A DNA stretch of 64,000 bases, from NCBI RefSeq assembly GCF_003049725.1, contig NZ_QAGM01000002.1, positions 62,001 to 126,000 of the forward strand. Direction: 5' to 3'. Shown piece by piece: positions 1-9,235 of this stretch. The notes below the pieces were generated by a model, which saw only the letters and a list, made by a program, of their open reading frames with translations, did no database searches and had not been told where the DNA came from. Numbering within the stretch: position 1 is the first letter of the stretch; each line of letters opens with the position of its first letter. The stretch is from Oceanimonas marisflavi. GTDB lineage: Bacteria; Pseudomonadota; Gammaproteobacteria; Enterobacterales; Aeromonadaceae. The translations under genes and the position numbers were made by a program.

Positions 1-408
1 GAAATTAAAGCGGAAAATCTCAAGGACAAGAAAATCGGTGTTCAGCGAGCGACCACCCACGATAAATATCTCACCGACAACTATGGCGAGGATCTCCGGA
101 TCATTCGTTATGGCAGCACCGATGAAGCCTACCTGGATCTTCGTTCAGGCCGGGTTGATGCTGTGTTCTCCGATGTGCTGGCCATTCAGGAAGGCTTTAT
201 GAAGCGGGCTGGTGGAGAGGACTTCGTCATGCAAGGGCCGCTTGTCACCGACTCTCGCTGGTTTGGAGAAGGCTCGGGCATTGCCGTTCGCAAGCAGGAT
301 ACCCGTCTTAAAGAGCGGCTGAACCAGGCCATACTGGCTCTGCGCCAAAACGGTGAGTATCAGAAAATCAACGCCAGGTACTTCGACTTCGATATCTACG
401 GAGAATAA
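1..408 (+). CDS. ABC transporter periplasmic basic amino acid-binding protein, C-terminal part (5' truncated)
   Basis: The first 135 codons of the window are open and end at TAA 406-408; the start lies upstream of the window. The translation shows the second lobe of a family 3 solute-binding protein (SBP_bac_3): a hinge region with SGRVDAVFSD, then a C terminus of the form GxGIAVRKxDxxLKxxLNxAI and a final YFDFDIYGE, which is the ending typical of HisJ/ArgT/ArtJ-type lysine-arginine-ornithine/histidine binding proteins. It would bind a cationic amino acid in the periplasm and deliver it to an ABC importer. Substrate is inferred from the family only. A shared terminator separates it from the convergent regulator gene. 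Confidence 0.85.
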   Translation, partial: EIKAENLKDKKIGVQRATTHDKYLTDNYGEDLRIIRYGSTDEAYLDLRSGRVDAVFSDVLAIQEGFMKRAGGEDFVMQGPLVTDSRWFGEGSGIAVRKQDTRLKERLNQAILALRQNGEYQKINARYFDFDIYGE

Positions 409-423
409 ACAGGTGTAAGGATG

Positions 424-449
424 GAGACCGGCTTATCAGGCCGGTCTTT
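424..449. terminator. Bidirectional terminator between the binding protein and GntR genes
   Basis: AGACCGGC and GGCCGGTCTTT form a GC-rich stem around a short loop. The stop codon of the convergent GntR-type gene (TGA, minus strand, 436-438) lies in the loop, so the regulator message ends inside its own terminator hairpin. Confidence 0.6.
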
Positions 450-1146
450 GCTCAGAGAACAGCGCCATAAAATCCAGGCTCTGCTCTTCTTTTTCGCTCA
501 GGTCCAGATTGGATTCCAGGTGCGTAAGATGTTGCTTCATTAAGCGTACGGCCTCGTCCACCTCACCAGCGGCCAGCAGATCAACCAGCCGGCCATGTTC
601 GCTGCAATGAGAATTATGCTCCTGACTGTCCTTCTGGTACATGCTGACAATCAGCGAGCAGCGCGCCAGCAGCCGCTCCAGCATCTCCAGCAACACCTGA
701 TTATCGGTAATGCGTGCCAGCTCAAGATGAAAGCGAGCGGCCAGCTGCACCGCCGCCGAGCGCCGGCCCTCGTTGACCGCCTGTCTTTCTTCTTCGATCA
801 ATGCCCTGAGTGAAGCAATACCGGCCTTGTCGATCCGCTTCGCGGCCAGCACCACTGCCTCGGCTTCCAGCAGCCGGCGCACCACAAAAACATCCGTTGC
901 TTCCTTCTGGCTGGGGCAGGCCACCATGGCGCCCTTGTTGACCACCATGCTCACCAGCCCCTGATGGCTCAGTTCCAGCAGGGCATCACGTATATGGTTG
1001 CGGTTGGCCTGCAGGGCCTCGGCCAGTTTAAGCTCCACCAGGCGGGTGCCCGGCGCCAGCCGCTGCTCAACAATGGCGCGGCCAACGGCGTCGACAATAC
1101 GACGGATTTCCTTCTTTTTTGCTGTGGTCAAGGGCGCTTCTCGCAC
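436..1146 (-). CDS. GntR family transcriptional regulator, FadR/FCD subfamily
   Basis: A 236-residue protein with an N-terminal winged helix-turn-helix (about residues 10-75, including LVELKLAEALQ and NRNHIRDALLEL) and an all-helical FCD ligand domain (about 95-220) with the metal-ligand pattern expected of this subfamily, such as the DxxxH-like FHLELARITDN segment and later histidines (HNSHCSEHGRL). FCD regulators usually sense small carboxylates or sugar acids and repress nearby catabolic or transport genes. The start at 1146 is GTG behind a GGAG; no ATG lies close, so the exact start is open. The target is unknown; the adjacent amino acid binding protein gene is convergent, so it is not obviously co-regulated. 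Confidence 0.85.
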   Translation of the reverse strand: MREAPLTTAKKKEIRRIVDAVGRAIVEQRLAPGTRLVELKLAEALQANRNHIRDALLELSHQGLVSMVVNKGAMVACPSQKEATDVFVVRRLLEAEAVVLAAKRIDKAGIASLRALIEEERQAVNEGRRSAAVQLAARFHLELARITDNQVLLEMLERLLARCSLIVSMYQKDSQEHNSHCSEHGRLVDLLAAGEVDEAVRLMKQHLTHLESNLDLSEKEEQSLDFMALFSEQRPA

Positions 1147-1278
1147 TCCACGTCACTGTGTAGGGTGTGGAAATGTTAACAAATGATGGAAAAAGTTCCT
1201 ATCCTGCATCTTGATATGCAGACCCATAGACAGCGTGACCAAGTGCAAAAACGCCACTCAATGCATGGCTTAAACGGG

Positions 1279-4107
1279 TTAAGGTACTACCTCTAACCGG
1301 ACTCTGCGAAGAGGAGTAAACATCCAGCCACCACGCAAAGCCATAAAGCGCCCCTGACTGACTTCGCCTGAAGCCATTAAATCTCCCAGCATGGTGTCTC
1401 TGGTGTAGGGACTGCTGGTTTCAAAGGCCATCACATAATCACATACATACCCGGCCTGCCCTCTACCGTCTGCACAGCCCAGTTTTTCAAAACGCGTGAT
1501 ACGTGCACTCACCGACTGCCCATGACCGGCCGCCATAATGGTCAGGCAACTCATGGCCCTTAAAGGATCGTTCTGAAAGTCTCCTCTTTGGCAGCGCTCG
1601 TACTGGCTTTGCAAATTGCTGTTGACCTGATCAAATTTCGCTTTTACAGCAAAGAACATCTCTTCTGCACTGGGCGAACCGGGTGTCTGCTCTGTTGAAT
1701 GGTCAACCAGCCCTACCGCACGCAATTCCAGTTTTTCGGTGGCATTCCTGACTGCCATTGCCAATGGCGTTGTTCCCATCAGATCCTGCTCATCGACATA
1801 ACGCAGTGCAACACGACGAATCATCCTTTCGGGGCTGCCATCTCCCGGCTTGACCTCCAGGAGCGTGGCATTGATTGCGCTCTGAATCTGATCGTTTTCA
1901 ATCATGACTCTGCGCCGTTTGTCCAGTGCAGGAATGATGTCGAAATCAATGCCTTGTTTAATCGCAAGCGGAAGATTATTTCTGAGTTGGCCAAGTCGCC
2001 GCTGGTGATGAGTCAAGGCAGCCAGAGACTCCAGTGATATACTGTTTTCAGCAAGATCCTTCTGCGCCTGCAGCAATAATGGCTTCAGGATCTGTGAGGC
2101 CTTATCACTGGCCAACTGGGTTAATCTTTGTTGTAAATCTGCGGGAAGGCGCAGTACTTCGGCTTCGTCATAAAACATTTTCAGCCGCACCAGGGTTGAG
2201 TCATCCTGCACCATGCCGGGAATACCGTCTACACGCTGCATAAATTCAGCCAGTGTAATTGAGCGCCGCTTATCACGGATCATGCGGGTTATCTTTTCAA
2301 GATCTGAAGGATTCAGCTCAGTCTTTCGCCTGAGTAATTCCCGCTCAATGATATTAATCGGTGCCAGTGAAGCCCGCTTATCATTCAGTGATAATATCTC
2401 GGCCAGCTTTTCTTTCAGCCACAGCGCGGTCTGTTCGCGGTTCATTATTTGTGCCTGCAACCGGTCATATTCAAAGTCGCGTTCAAAAACACCGGCCAAC
2501 TTGAATGGGCGCGGGTCATTCACTCGCCGTGAACAACTCTGGGCCAGCTTGTAAATGGTCATACGCTCCACCTCTGTGGTCAACATCAAGGGAAGCCCGA
2601 ATACCGGTTCAAATACTGCATCATCCATCAGCGGTAACGCGGCAATCTGCATGTCAGTTCCTGTCATTCTGCTGAGTTTATCCTCAGAGCCAAAAGGACT
2701 TGCCCAGTCAACCAGAACCTGACACTGCTGATCGAGAGAATGCACCTGCGCCAGTGTGCCACTCAAACTACCTAAAGGAACCGCCGGTGCTTCGCCACGA
2801 TGAACGGCAGCAAGGGCTTCGCCCTGCAATGGCAAAAGCTGAAAGGTATTATCCTGATGATGCCGGTTGCGGCGTGTAACATTCAGCACCTGATTTCCAT
2901 CAAGCTCCAACAATATAACAAAAGGATCGCGTGAGTAACGTTTGGGAAGATTGCGGAAGCGCCCCTCGGCCCGATCAGCTCCCAGTGGAACATAAGCGAT
3001 TTTCCCATCGGCCAGTGTGGTCAGCGGCTGCAACCGATAAACATAACGATCTTGCTGAACGGGTGGCTTGTCCATCGGTGCCGAGGCGGTATAAATCCCA
3101 ACCGGCACATGATTATCAGAGGCCACCAGGGACAGGGTTATTTGTGTTGCATTGGGCAATTCGCTCACCCACTCTGAAGCAGGTAAATTTTGCCGCGGAG
3201 TTCTGCGATCAATATAACCAGCCCAGGCGCCTTCAATTGCCTCTTCATGGGTACTCGGAGGCACAGCGTCACCACTACGCCGCAGACTGATGCTATTGCA
3301 GTGATAGTTAGCCGGCAGACCTTCCACCTGACCCGAGAGCCGGTCGCCAATGAGCGACATGCTGAGATCAACGCCGAAACGCCCCTTGGTCAGCCACATG
3401 CGATGACCAAGAAAAAGGTGTCCGCCAGGCTCCGCCTGACCAGATGTAAGCCCATGGAGCCGAACAACTTCCTTACGCTGTGGCCAGTCAATAAAGTAAC
3501 TGCCAATCAACTCATTACCATGTTGAAACAGTGTCAACCGATATGGCCACTGAGCATCATTTTTACAGCTGATACTGCCTTCCCAGACTCCTTGCCAGCT
3601 TCCCCCGCTGGCTGGTGTGATGCTGACTTGAGCAGGCAGAAAGGAGGGGGCATCATCACGCTGAGCCGAAAAGTTACCGCAGCCTCCTCTGATTTTTCCT
3701 TCGATGTAAAAGCCATTACTGTGAAGTTTTCCATCAAAGCCAAGAGCTGTATAGCCTTCTGGTCGCTTAATCCACTCTCGTGGAGTAAAGCGAAACTCCT
3801 TCGATGCTTTATCAAAGCGCCCTAATACCCGAAAAGCGCCCTCCTCATTGACCGTGCCTGGAACGGAAAAACGAAACTCTCCTTTCAGTAGTCCACTCTG
3901 CTCATTATCAGGATCATCAATAAGCAATGAAAACGGGTTATCAGAAATGGAACCACAGTCGTAAGTTCCTGCCCAGCGACCTGTCAGCTCGCTTGCCGAG
4001 GCCGCCCTGACGAATAATAGGGCACATGCCAGTGCCAGCAAGCACCACACAGAGCAAACCAAAACAAGCCGATTAAATAAAAGTAGCCCACACCGGATAA
4101 CTGACAT
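1279..4107 (-). CDS. Exported 942-residue protein of unknown function with repeated N-terminal beta modules
   Basis: I do not recognise this protein. The ATG at 4107 has GGAG eight bases upstream and opens a typical export signal (hydrophobic run ending VRAASASE); a longer reading from 4206 would overlap the upstream gene. After the signal come at least two related modules with the pattern GxWxG...C...P..L..(hydrophobic)..L.G (starting GRWAGTYDC near residue 35 and GVWEGSISC near residue 170), and a weaker third (GAWAGYIDR near 300). The middle is helical and charged, and the last about 80 residues contain several cysteines (for example GYVCDY). It is the last gene of a three-gene operon, 52 bases after the peptidoglycan-binding protein gene. 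GC content and codon use are visibly lower than in the flanks, which suggests horizontal acquisition. A cell-envelope role is inferred from context only. Confidence 0.8.
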   Translation of the reverse strand: MSVIRCGLLLFNRLVLVCSVWCLLALACALLFVRAASASELTGRWAGTYDCGSISDNPFSLLIDDPDNEQSGLLKGEFRFSVPGTVNEEGAFRVLGRFDKASKEFRFTPREWIKRPEGYTALGFDGKLHSNGFYIEGKIRGGCGNFSAQRDDAPSFLPAQVSITPASGGSWQGVWEGSISCKNDAQWPYRLTLFQHGNELIGSYFIDWPQRKEVVRLHGLTSGQAEPGGHLFLGHRMWLTKGRFGVDLSMSLIGDRLSGQVEGLPANYHCNSISLRRSGDAVPPSTHEEAIEGAWAGYIDRRTPRQNLPASEWVSELPNATQITLSLVASDNHVPVGIYTASAPMDKPPVQQDRYVYRLQPLTTLADGKIAYVPLGADRAEGRFRNLPKRYSRDPFVILLELDGNQVLNVTRRNRHHQDNTFQLLPLQGEALAAVHRGEAPAVPLGSLSGTLAQVHSLDQQCQVLVDWASPFGSEDKLSRMTGTDMQIAALPLMDDAVFEPVFGLPLMLTTEVERMTIYKLAQSCSRRVNDPRPFKLAGVFERDFEYDRLQAQIMNREQTALWLKEKLAEILSLNDKRASLAPINIIERELLRRKTELNPSDLEKITRMIRDKRRSITLAEFMQRVDGIPGMVQDDSTLVRLKMFYDEAEVLRLPADLQQRLTQLASDKASQILKPLLLQAQKDLAENSISLESLAALTHHQRRLGQLRNNLPLAIKQGIDFDIIPALDKRRRVMIENDQIQSAINATLLEVKPGDGSPERMIRRVALRYVDEQDLMGTTPLAMAVRNATEKLELRAVGLVDHSTEQTPGSPSAEEMFFAVKAKFDQVNSNLQSQYERCQRGDFQNDPLRAMSCLTIMAAGHGQSVSARITRFEKLGCADGRGQAGYVCDYVMAFETSSPYTRDTMLGDLMASGEVSQGRFMALRGGWMFTPLRRVRLEVVP

Positions 4108-4159
4108 AACATTTACTCCACATCGGTTATTTCGAAAAAGTAAGCAGTGTGTATCAGTA

Positions 4160-7100
4160 TCAAAAAGCGATACTGCTCGCCTCCTCTCCCTCGGATGATG
4201 CTTCACTTAGCAACTCATCACTACGCTCGTAACTTTCCGAGAATAACTTGGCATAACGACGCTGATCATGCAGCCAGATCACTATTTCGTCATGGTCCTG
4301 AGTAGGGTTGGAATAACGGGTCTGCCTAGTTGGTGTTACCGGGTTCAGGGGCTGAGCAATACTGGCTCCCAGCATCAGCGGACAAAAACTTTGCTGCCCG
4401 TACATTTGACTTATCTCATCATCACTTCCAATAAATCTGAAGTGACTCGTGGCTATATCAGGGTACCGATGCTGACCAATCGAGCTGGGTGGATTAGCCT
4501 GTTTATCGCCATCCAGCCAGAAACTTTCATTACGTACCGTAATTCCCTGACAGCTCTGAGTGGGCTGGTGTTCAGCCCAGATAAAATCAAGCCCACTACG
4601 CCCAAAGTTATTGGTGGGACGAGAAAACACCGGTGCTCCATAGCGCTGCTCCAGAGACGACTTAATTTCAATCAGATTAAGGCTTTTTGGAGAAAAACGC
4701 ATTTGCCGGCGAATGGCTACCACCTTATCAGATGCCGCCGGGGGCTCATCAAACAGGGTGATCATTTCCTGTTCGTCCTCGGAAACATACATTCGACCAG
4801 AGCTGTAAGGTTCCAATTTTCCTGCCAGAGTGGTGGTCTGGTGCACACGATCTGCAACCAGTATGCGTCCTACCTTCATGTGTTTTCGGATGAGCTTCTC
4901 AGCATCATCAAAGCTCATTCCCAGATCAATACCCAGTATATCCAGTGCTTGATTTGACTCCGGAACCGGTGCCGACAACAGGGCTACCGGTAAAGGTAGC
5001 GGCCTGACGAGTTCAAGCTCAGCATGCACCTCACCAGTATCGCGTTCGACCAGCCGGGCTGCCAGGGTGCTGGCTTCAAACAACAGGGTATGAGACGGAT
5101 TGGACACCGGCTTTGGTGGAATAGATAACTGCAACCCAAAACGCTGTGCAAAGGGCTGTGCCTCACGCAGGGCTTCATTCCAGGAAGTATCCGGCCAGAC
5201 CTCGGGGACTTTGGCACCGGTTGGCTGCAGCTCAATCTCCAGCACCAGACCACTGCTTACTTTTCGGTGCTCGGCTTTCAGCACCGGCAGGCGGTCAATG
5301 CGGAGCAAATCTCGATAATAAATAGCCTTGTTACCGGCACCCTGCTTAAGCGCCTGCCCTATTGCTCGACAGTAAGGATCTTCATAACCATTACATTCAG
5401 CACGAGGTCCGTTACCACGGTTAGCAATAAAATCAGGGCTGTACTGCAAGTTACGCAACCACAATACCGAATCTGAGCGCGACCAGGCGGCATCCAGAAA
5501 ATCACATAGTCTGAGCTGCATGCTCAAGCTTTCAGTCAGCGCTTCGCCACGCTCCTTGCTTCGCCGTGCCTGATCACAGGTAATACGGTGAGACTGATTA
5601 CCATAAACCTCGTTCTGTGCCACGCCATTATCGAAACGGAGCCTTACGGTGAATCGCTCGGGCAACTGCGCAATGCGTTTCATACTCCATGCTTTAAACT
5701 CGGCCAGCCGCTCCGTCAGTTGAGCCGGTGCAGGCGGCTGAGAAAAGTCGGTGAAAAAACGTCCACCAGGAACAGGTGCCGGGGCTGCTTTCTCATAACT
5801 GAAACGACTGAGCATCATGCGCCTGAGCATGGCGTCATCTACTGTGTCCGGCAAATATTTCAACTGCAGCAGGTCAGCCACCTCGGCAGAAAACGGTTGC
5901 GGACTATCGGTTTTCGCTGGCTTAACTACAGCGGGTCCGGAAGATACCGGCTCTGTGGGCATAACCTCAAAGGTGATTGATGCAAGCGACTGCCTCTGTT
6001 GGCCAACAGTTTTGACAAAAGCTTTCGCTGACCTGGGTACAGCTTCAATCACAATCAAAGGCGTGCCGGATGAGGCTCTCTCAAGACGAATACTGCCCAC
6101 CTCAAGGCTGGCGGCCAGTGTCAGAAAATCTTCCTTCTCTGTCGTCTTTGGTGCCAGCACAAGGGTATATGTGTCTCTTGGCTCAGGCAGTACCAGCACC
6201 AGTTCTACTTCCTCATCAAGTCCGAAAACCTGCCCCTTCCCCCAGCGGCGCGGGATAACCAGACGGTCTTCAGACACCTGCAAACGCCTGGAGAATTCCT
6301 CGTACTTTTTCACATTGCTGGTGCCGGGCTTGGCAAACACAAAAACCTGACTGCCATTCTCCTTGCCTGTCAGGTAGCCTCTGCTCGCATGATGGGTCTC
6401 AATCCACAGAGTGTCCGGCAACGCTGCTGCCCGGGCCCGGGTCCACTCGGAAAAATTGGTAATCAGCCATGAAGGCACTACCGCATCGCGATCTCGCAAG
6501 GCCAACGTTAAATCCGGAGGAAAGAATGCAGCCCAGGGAGTAGGCGGCTCACCTCGCTTCACTCTTTCCCGCTGAATGGCTTCCTCATGCATACGGCCCC
6601 TTATCCACTGACGAATTCCATTGCCAACCAGATCAAGCTGTTCATTAGCCAATAGCAACAAACCGAGTGTATCCGGGTTGTCTGCGTATACCTCACCGCC
6701 AGGAGTTGCAGACACCGTCTCCAGGGAAGGAAGTGGCAATGGTTCAAGGCGAAGGAAGGACGCTGATAAATTACTGTCTGGACGAAATAGCTGTACTCCT
6801 TCAACGCTTACCTCAAAACGATAAGACTTTCCACGTCTGGAAGCTGGCAACGCCTTTATTCCTGTAAGCATGGCTTCAACACCGTAAATATACCTATCCT
6901 CCACACCAAAGCTTGCTGGATCATAATGACGCCGTGCAGGTGGAGTGTATTCCAAATATGTTTTCTTATAACCCTTAGCCTCTTTAACTGGAACAGGAAT
7001 TTCATCAGGAAGGCGGTACAGTGGCAAGGGAGCCGATATGGTAATATCATCAAGTGTTGCATCAACCCTCCCACTTCGCCCCAAGTGCACAGCATTACAA

Positions 7101-8230
7101 AAAGAAGAAGCAGAGTGCATAGGAAAAACTTCCTTATTGAAATCATATTCTTTAAATGCTGTATGGCATACTAAAAAAATGGGAAGAGGTAGTAGTGGCG
7201 TTCGTGCGCTTAACATTGCCGGAACTTCTTCTCTGATTATTTTTAACAGTGCGCGGCGCTCAAACTCATCAAGCCCTCTTCCACCGTAAGAAACCAAATC
7301 TTTACCAATCACTTTATTCGGTGAAACCCCGGCTCTTCTGGAAACTTGCTCCTGTTCCATCTCATCCAAAAGCTGGAAGTATCCAAAGGCTCTGCTGTCT
7401 TTATCAAGTAATGAAGGCTCCAGCTTCAACGCCATCAGCAGACCGGCTTTCCCCAGCCACTCAGAAGCTAAATCAGGAACCAGTTCTCTGTATACTCCCC
7501 GACCTTTGGCCAGAAGCCTGCCTTCACGAACTGGCAGTTTTTTTGGCAATGCTTTGGAAATCTTAATGGCCGGTGGCGTGTTCACAACCGATGTAGCTAC
7601 ATCAGTTGATGAATCATGTTCATTGGAATATCGCAGACTGGCAAGCAGATTATCATTCACCTCACGAGTCTGTGGCATATCGTTGTCGCGCAGAAAATCG
7701 CGAATGGCATTACGGGTACGGCTGCCCATAATGCCATCGGCAGGACCGGGCTGATACCCCAGACGGGCAAGTAACTGCTGGGCTTCTTTAATTTTCTGGC
7801 GTTTGGTAAGCTGTGGTGAAACCGATGAGGCAGAGTCAGAATAAGGCGGTGTGCTGTCGGCAGCCAGCTCAATACTCTTAAACTTGCCATCTGCATACTG
7901 CATCCAGCGAGCCACGATTGAGCCGTTAATATAACCGGTTAACCGTAATACCTGCAGTTGTGGACACTCAAAGCTCAGTATTTTCCGGACGCCTCCTGCC
8001 AGCAGCTGAAGATCACGATCTGACGCCGTCAATGATGTCCGAGAAGGCGCACTGATCTTTACATTTATGGTAGTGCCGCACCAGTTTTCAGCATCCGTGG
8101 TGGCTTGCATATCACCAAAGCTAGCTACGTTACGCTCAGCGGCGGTGGCTGGTACAGAGAAAATAAAAGCAAGCAGTATAAATGTGCGAATTAGGACGCA
8201 ACAGAATAAAGAGTGATTTACCGCTTTCAT
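4160..8230 (-). CDS. Very large exported protein with a peptidoglycan-binding domain, function unknown
   Basis: A 1356-residue protein beginning with a signal peptide (cleavage probably after VPATAA). Residues about 145-200 are a PG_binding_1 type domain: a helix ending AQQLLARLGY, then QPGPADGIMGSRTRNAI and a closing helix, the pattern that binds peptidoglycan stems in many envelope proteins. The other about 1100 residues match nothing I know; they contain a segment IDLGMSFDDAEKLIRKHM near residue 1130 that looks like a small alpha/beta module, scattered cysteines (probably periplasmic disulfides) and no further membrane segment. I chose the second ATG (8230), because AGAG is well spaced from it; the first ATG is at 8236. 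It sits between an SH3/glycine-zipper lipoprotein gene and another exported protein gene, all on one strand, so a complex anchored to the cell wall is plausible. It is not a recognisable hydrolase. Confidence 0.85.
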   Translation of the reverse strand: MKAVNHSLFCCVLIRTFILLAFIFSVPATAAERNVASFGDMQATTDAENWCGTTINVKISAPSRTSLTASDRDLQLLAGGVRKILSFECPQLQVLRLTGYINGSIVARWMQYADGKFKSIELAADSTPPYSDSASSVSPQLTKRQKIKEAQQLLARLGYQPGPADGIMGSRTRNAIRDFLRDNDMPQTREVNDNLLASLRYSNEHDSSTDVATSVVNTPPAIKISKALPKKLPVREGRLLAKGRGVYRELVPDLASEWLGKAGLLMALKLEPSLLDKDSRAFGYFQLLDEMEQEQVSRRAGVSPNKVIGKDLVSYGGRGLDEFERRALLKIIREEVPAMLSARTPLLPLPIFLVCHTAFKEYDFNKEVFPMHSASSFCNAVHLGRSGRVDATLDDITISAPLPLYRLPDEIPVPVKEAKGYKKTYLEYTPPARRHYDPASFGVEDRYIYGVEAMLTGIKALPASRRGKSYRFEVSVEGVQLFRPDSNLSASFLRLEPLPLPSLETVSATPGGEVYADNPDTLGLLLLANEQLDLVGNGIRQWIRGRMHEEAIQRERVKRGEPPTPWAAFFPPDLTLALRDRDAVVPSWLITNFSEWTRARAAALPDTLWIETHHASRGYLTGKENGSQVFVFAKPGTSNVKKYEEFSRRLQVSEDRLVIPRRWGKGQVFGLDEEVELVLVLPEPRDTYTLVLAPKTTEKEDFLTLAASLEVGSIRLERASSGTPLIVIEAVPRSAKAFVKTVGQQRQSLASITFEVMPTEPVSSGPAVVKPAKTDSPQPFSAEVADLLQLKYLPDTVDDAMLRRMMLSRFSYEKAAPAPVPGGRFFTDFSQPPAPAQLTERLAEFKAWSMKRIAQLPERFTVRLRFDNGVAQNEVYGNQSHRITCDQARRSKERGEALTESLSMQLRLCDFLDAAWSRSDSVLWLRNLQYSPDFIANRGNGPRAECNGYEDPYCRAIGQALKQGAGNKAIYYRDLLRIDRLPVLKAEHRKVSSGLVLEIELQPTGAKVPEVWPDTSWNEALREAQPFAQRFGLQLSIPPKPVSNPSHTLLFEASTLAARLVERDTGEVHAELELVRPLPLPVALLSAPVPESNQALDILGIDLGMSFDDAEKLIRKHMKVGRILVADRVHQTTTLAGKLEPYSSGRMYVSEDEQEMITLFDEPPAASDKVVAIRRQMRFSPKSLNLIEIKSSLEQRYGAPVFSRPTNNFGRSGLDFIWAEHQPTQSCQGITVRNESFWLDGDKQANPPSSIGQHRYPDIATSHFRFIGSDDEISQMYGQQSFCPLMLGASIAQPLNPVTPTRQTRYSNPTQDHDEIVIWLHDQRRYAKLFSESYERSDELLSEASSEGEEASSIAF

Positions 8231-8253
8231 AATCATTACTCTTTTTAATGATG

Positions 8254-9114
8254 TCAGGCATCTTCAATCACATAACCATCCGGCCCTTCGCAAATGCGAA
8301 TACGATCTTCCGTTACCGAACCATCGGGCTGAGTCACTTTGGTGGTATTAAGGCTGCAGGTACGATTGGCATCGACCATCACGGTATCACCAGCAGTAGC
8401 TGATGCAGTAGCTGATGCAGTAGCTGATGCAGTAGCTGGTGGAGCCTGCTGCTCGGCGGGAGCCGCTTTAAGAAGCTGAGTAGCAACAAAGCCATTGGCA
8501 GCACCATCCTCGGAAATCAGGTACCAGTTTTTGTTTTGTACCTTTCCGATAACATGAACCCGCTGCCCTGCACTTAAGCCGCCCACACTACGATAGTCGG
8601 TACCCGGTCCGCCACGCACATTACTACCGGCCGTCGCGATATAAGTAGAGCCAATAAGATCAATAGGGGGCATTTGATCAATGCGATCTTTTTTAACCCG
8701 GACAGGAACCTGCTCACGTGCGGTAGTACGCTGAGTAACTTCGGTTCGTCCTGTTACGCCAGTTTCAGGATCCCGCCATACCTGAGGTTGGCCGGTTTCA
8801 AGTGCCCGCGTATTGGCCTGCGCCAACTGCTGCTGACCCGAGCGGCTGAGCTGACGGGCAATTTCACGACCAATAAAGGCCCCGGCAATGGCCCCCGCTC
8901 CCGAGGCCAGAAGCCGGCCACGGCCACTGCCAATTTGCGAACCGATCAATGCACCGGTAGCGCCACCAATAAGGCTGCCAAAGGCATCGCTTCCGGTAAA
9001 ACCTCCGTCACCTGTGGAGCCGCACCCCAGCAAGCTGACAACAAGCACCACTACGCCGGCTGTTCTGAATGTTTTGATATTTAGGTAAGGAAGCTGTGAG
9101 TTTTTATCGTTCAT
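8254..9114 (-). CDS. Lipoprotein with glycine-zipper and bacterial SH3 domains
   Basis: A 286-residue protein. The N terminus has a lipoprotein signal with lipobox SLLGC, so it should be acylated and held in the envelope. Residues about 40-90 form a glycine-zipper (repeated GxxxG as in GSLIGGATGALIGSQIGSG), typical of small outer-membrane lipoproteins. A bacterial SH3 domain (about 145-210, with NVRGGPGTDYRSVG and a closing GFVATQLL) is expected to contact peptidoglycan. It is followed by an Ala-Thr-Ala-Ser repeat and a short cysteine-containing tail. The ATG at 9114 follows AGAGAG; it is preferred over an upstream start at 9222 because it places the signal peptide at the N terminus. First gene of the low-GC operon; with the two downstream genes it suggests a wall-linked envelope complex. 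Confidence 0.85.
   Translation of the reverse strand: MNDKNSQLPYLNIKTFRTAGVVVLVVSLLGCGSTGDGGFTGSDAFGSLIGGATGALIGSQIGSGRGRLLASGAGAIAGAFIGREIARQLSRSGQQQLAQANTRALETGQPQVWRDPETGVTGRTEVTQRTTAREQVPVRVKKDRIDQMPPIDLIGSTYIATAGSNVRGGPGTDYRSVGGLSAGQRVHVIGKVQNKNWYLISEDGAANGFVATQLLKAAPAEQQAPPATASATASATASATAGDTVMVDANRTCSLNTTKVTQPDGSVTEDRIRICEGPDGYVIEDA
8395..8442 (-). repeat. 12-bp tandem repeat inside the SH3 lipoprotein gene
   Basis: Four consecutive copies of a 12-base unit (plus-strand form gcagtagctgat, the last copy slightly altered) encode Ala-Thr-Ala-Ser repeats between the SH3 domain and the C-terminal tail. The unit is a multiple of three, so copy-number change would alter linker length without a frameshift. 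Confidence 0.85.
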
Positions 9115-9235
9115 GGCGGTGCTCTCTTTTCTGCCGCTGGTTACACAAAGATAGTAACTGCTCAAAAAACAGACAAACCATAAACAACTTATCACCAGCT
9201 GTTCAGCTAGCCAGAATAACAAGGTCAGACCAAAG

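Noticed and set aside
4160-8230. Peptidoglycan hydrolase or lytic transglycosylase
   Set aside because: Besides the binding domain I see no catalytic signature of a known hydrolase (no ES...GYFQ in a transglycosylase context, no NlpC/P60 or LytM residues), so only binding is claimed.
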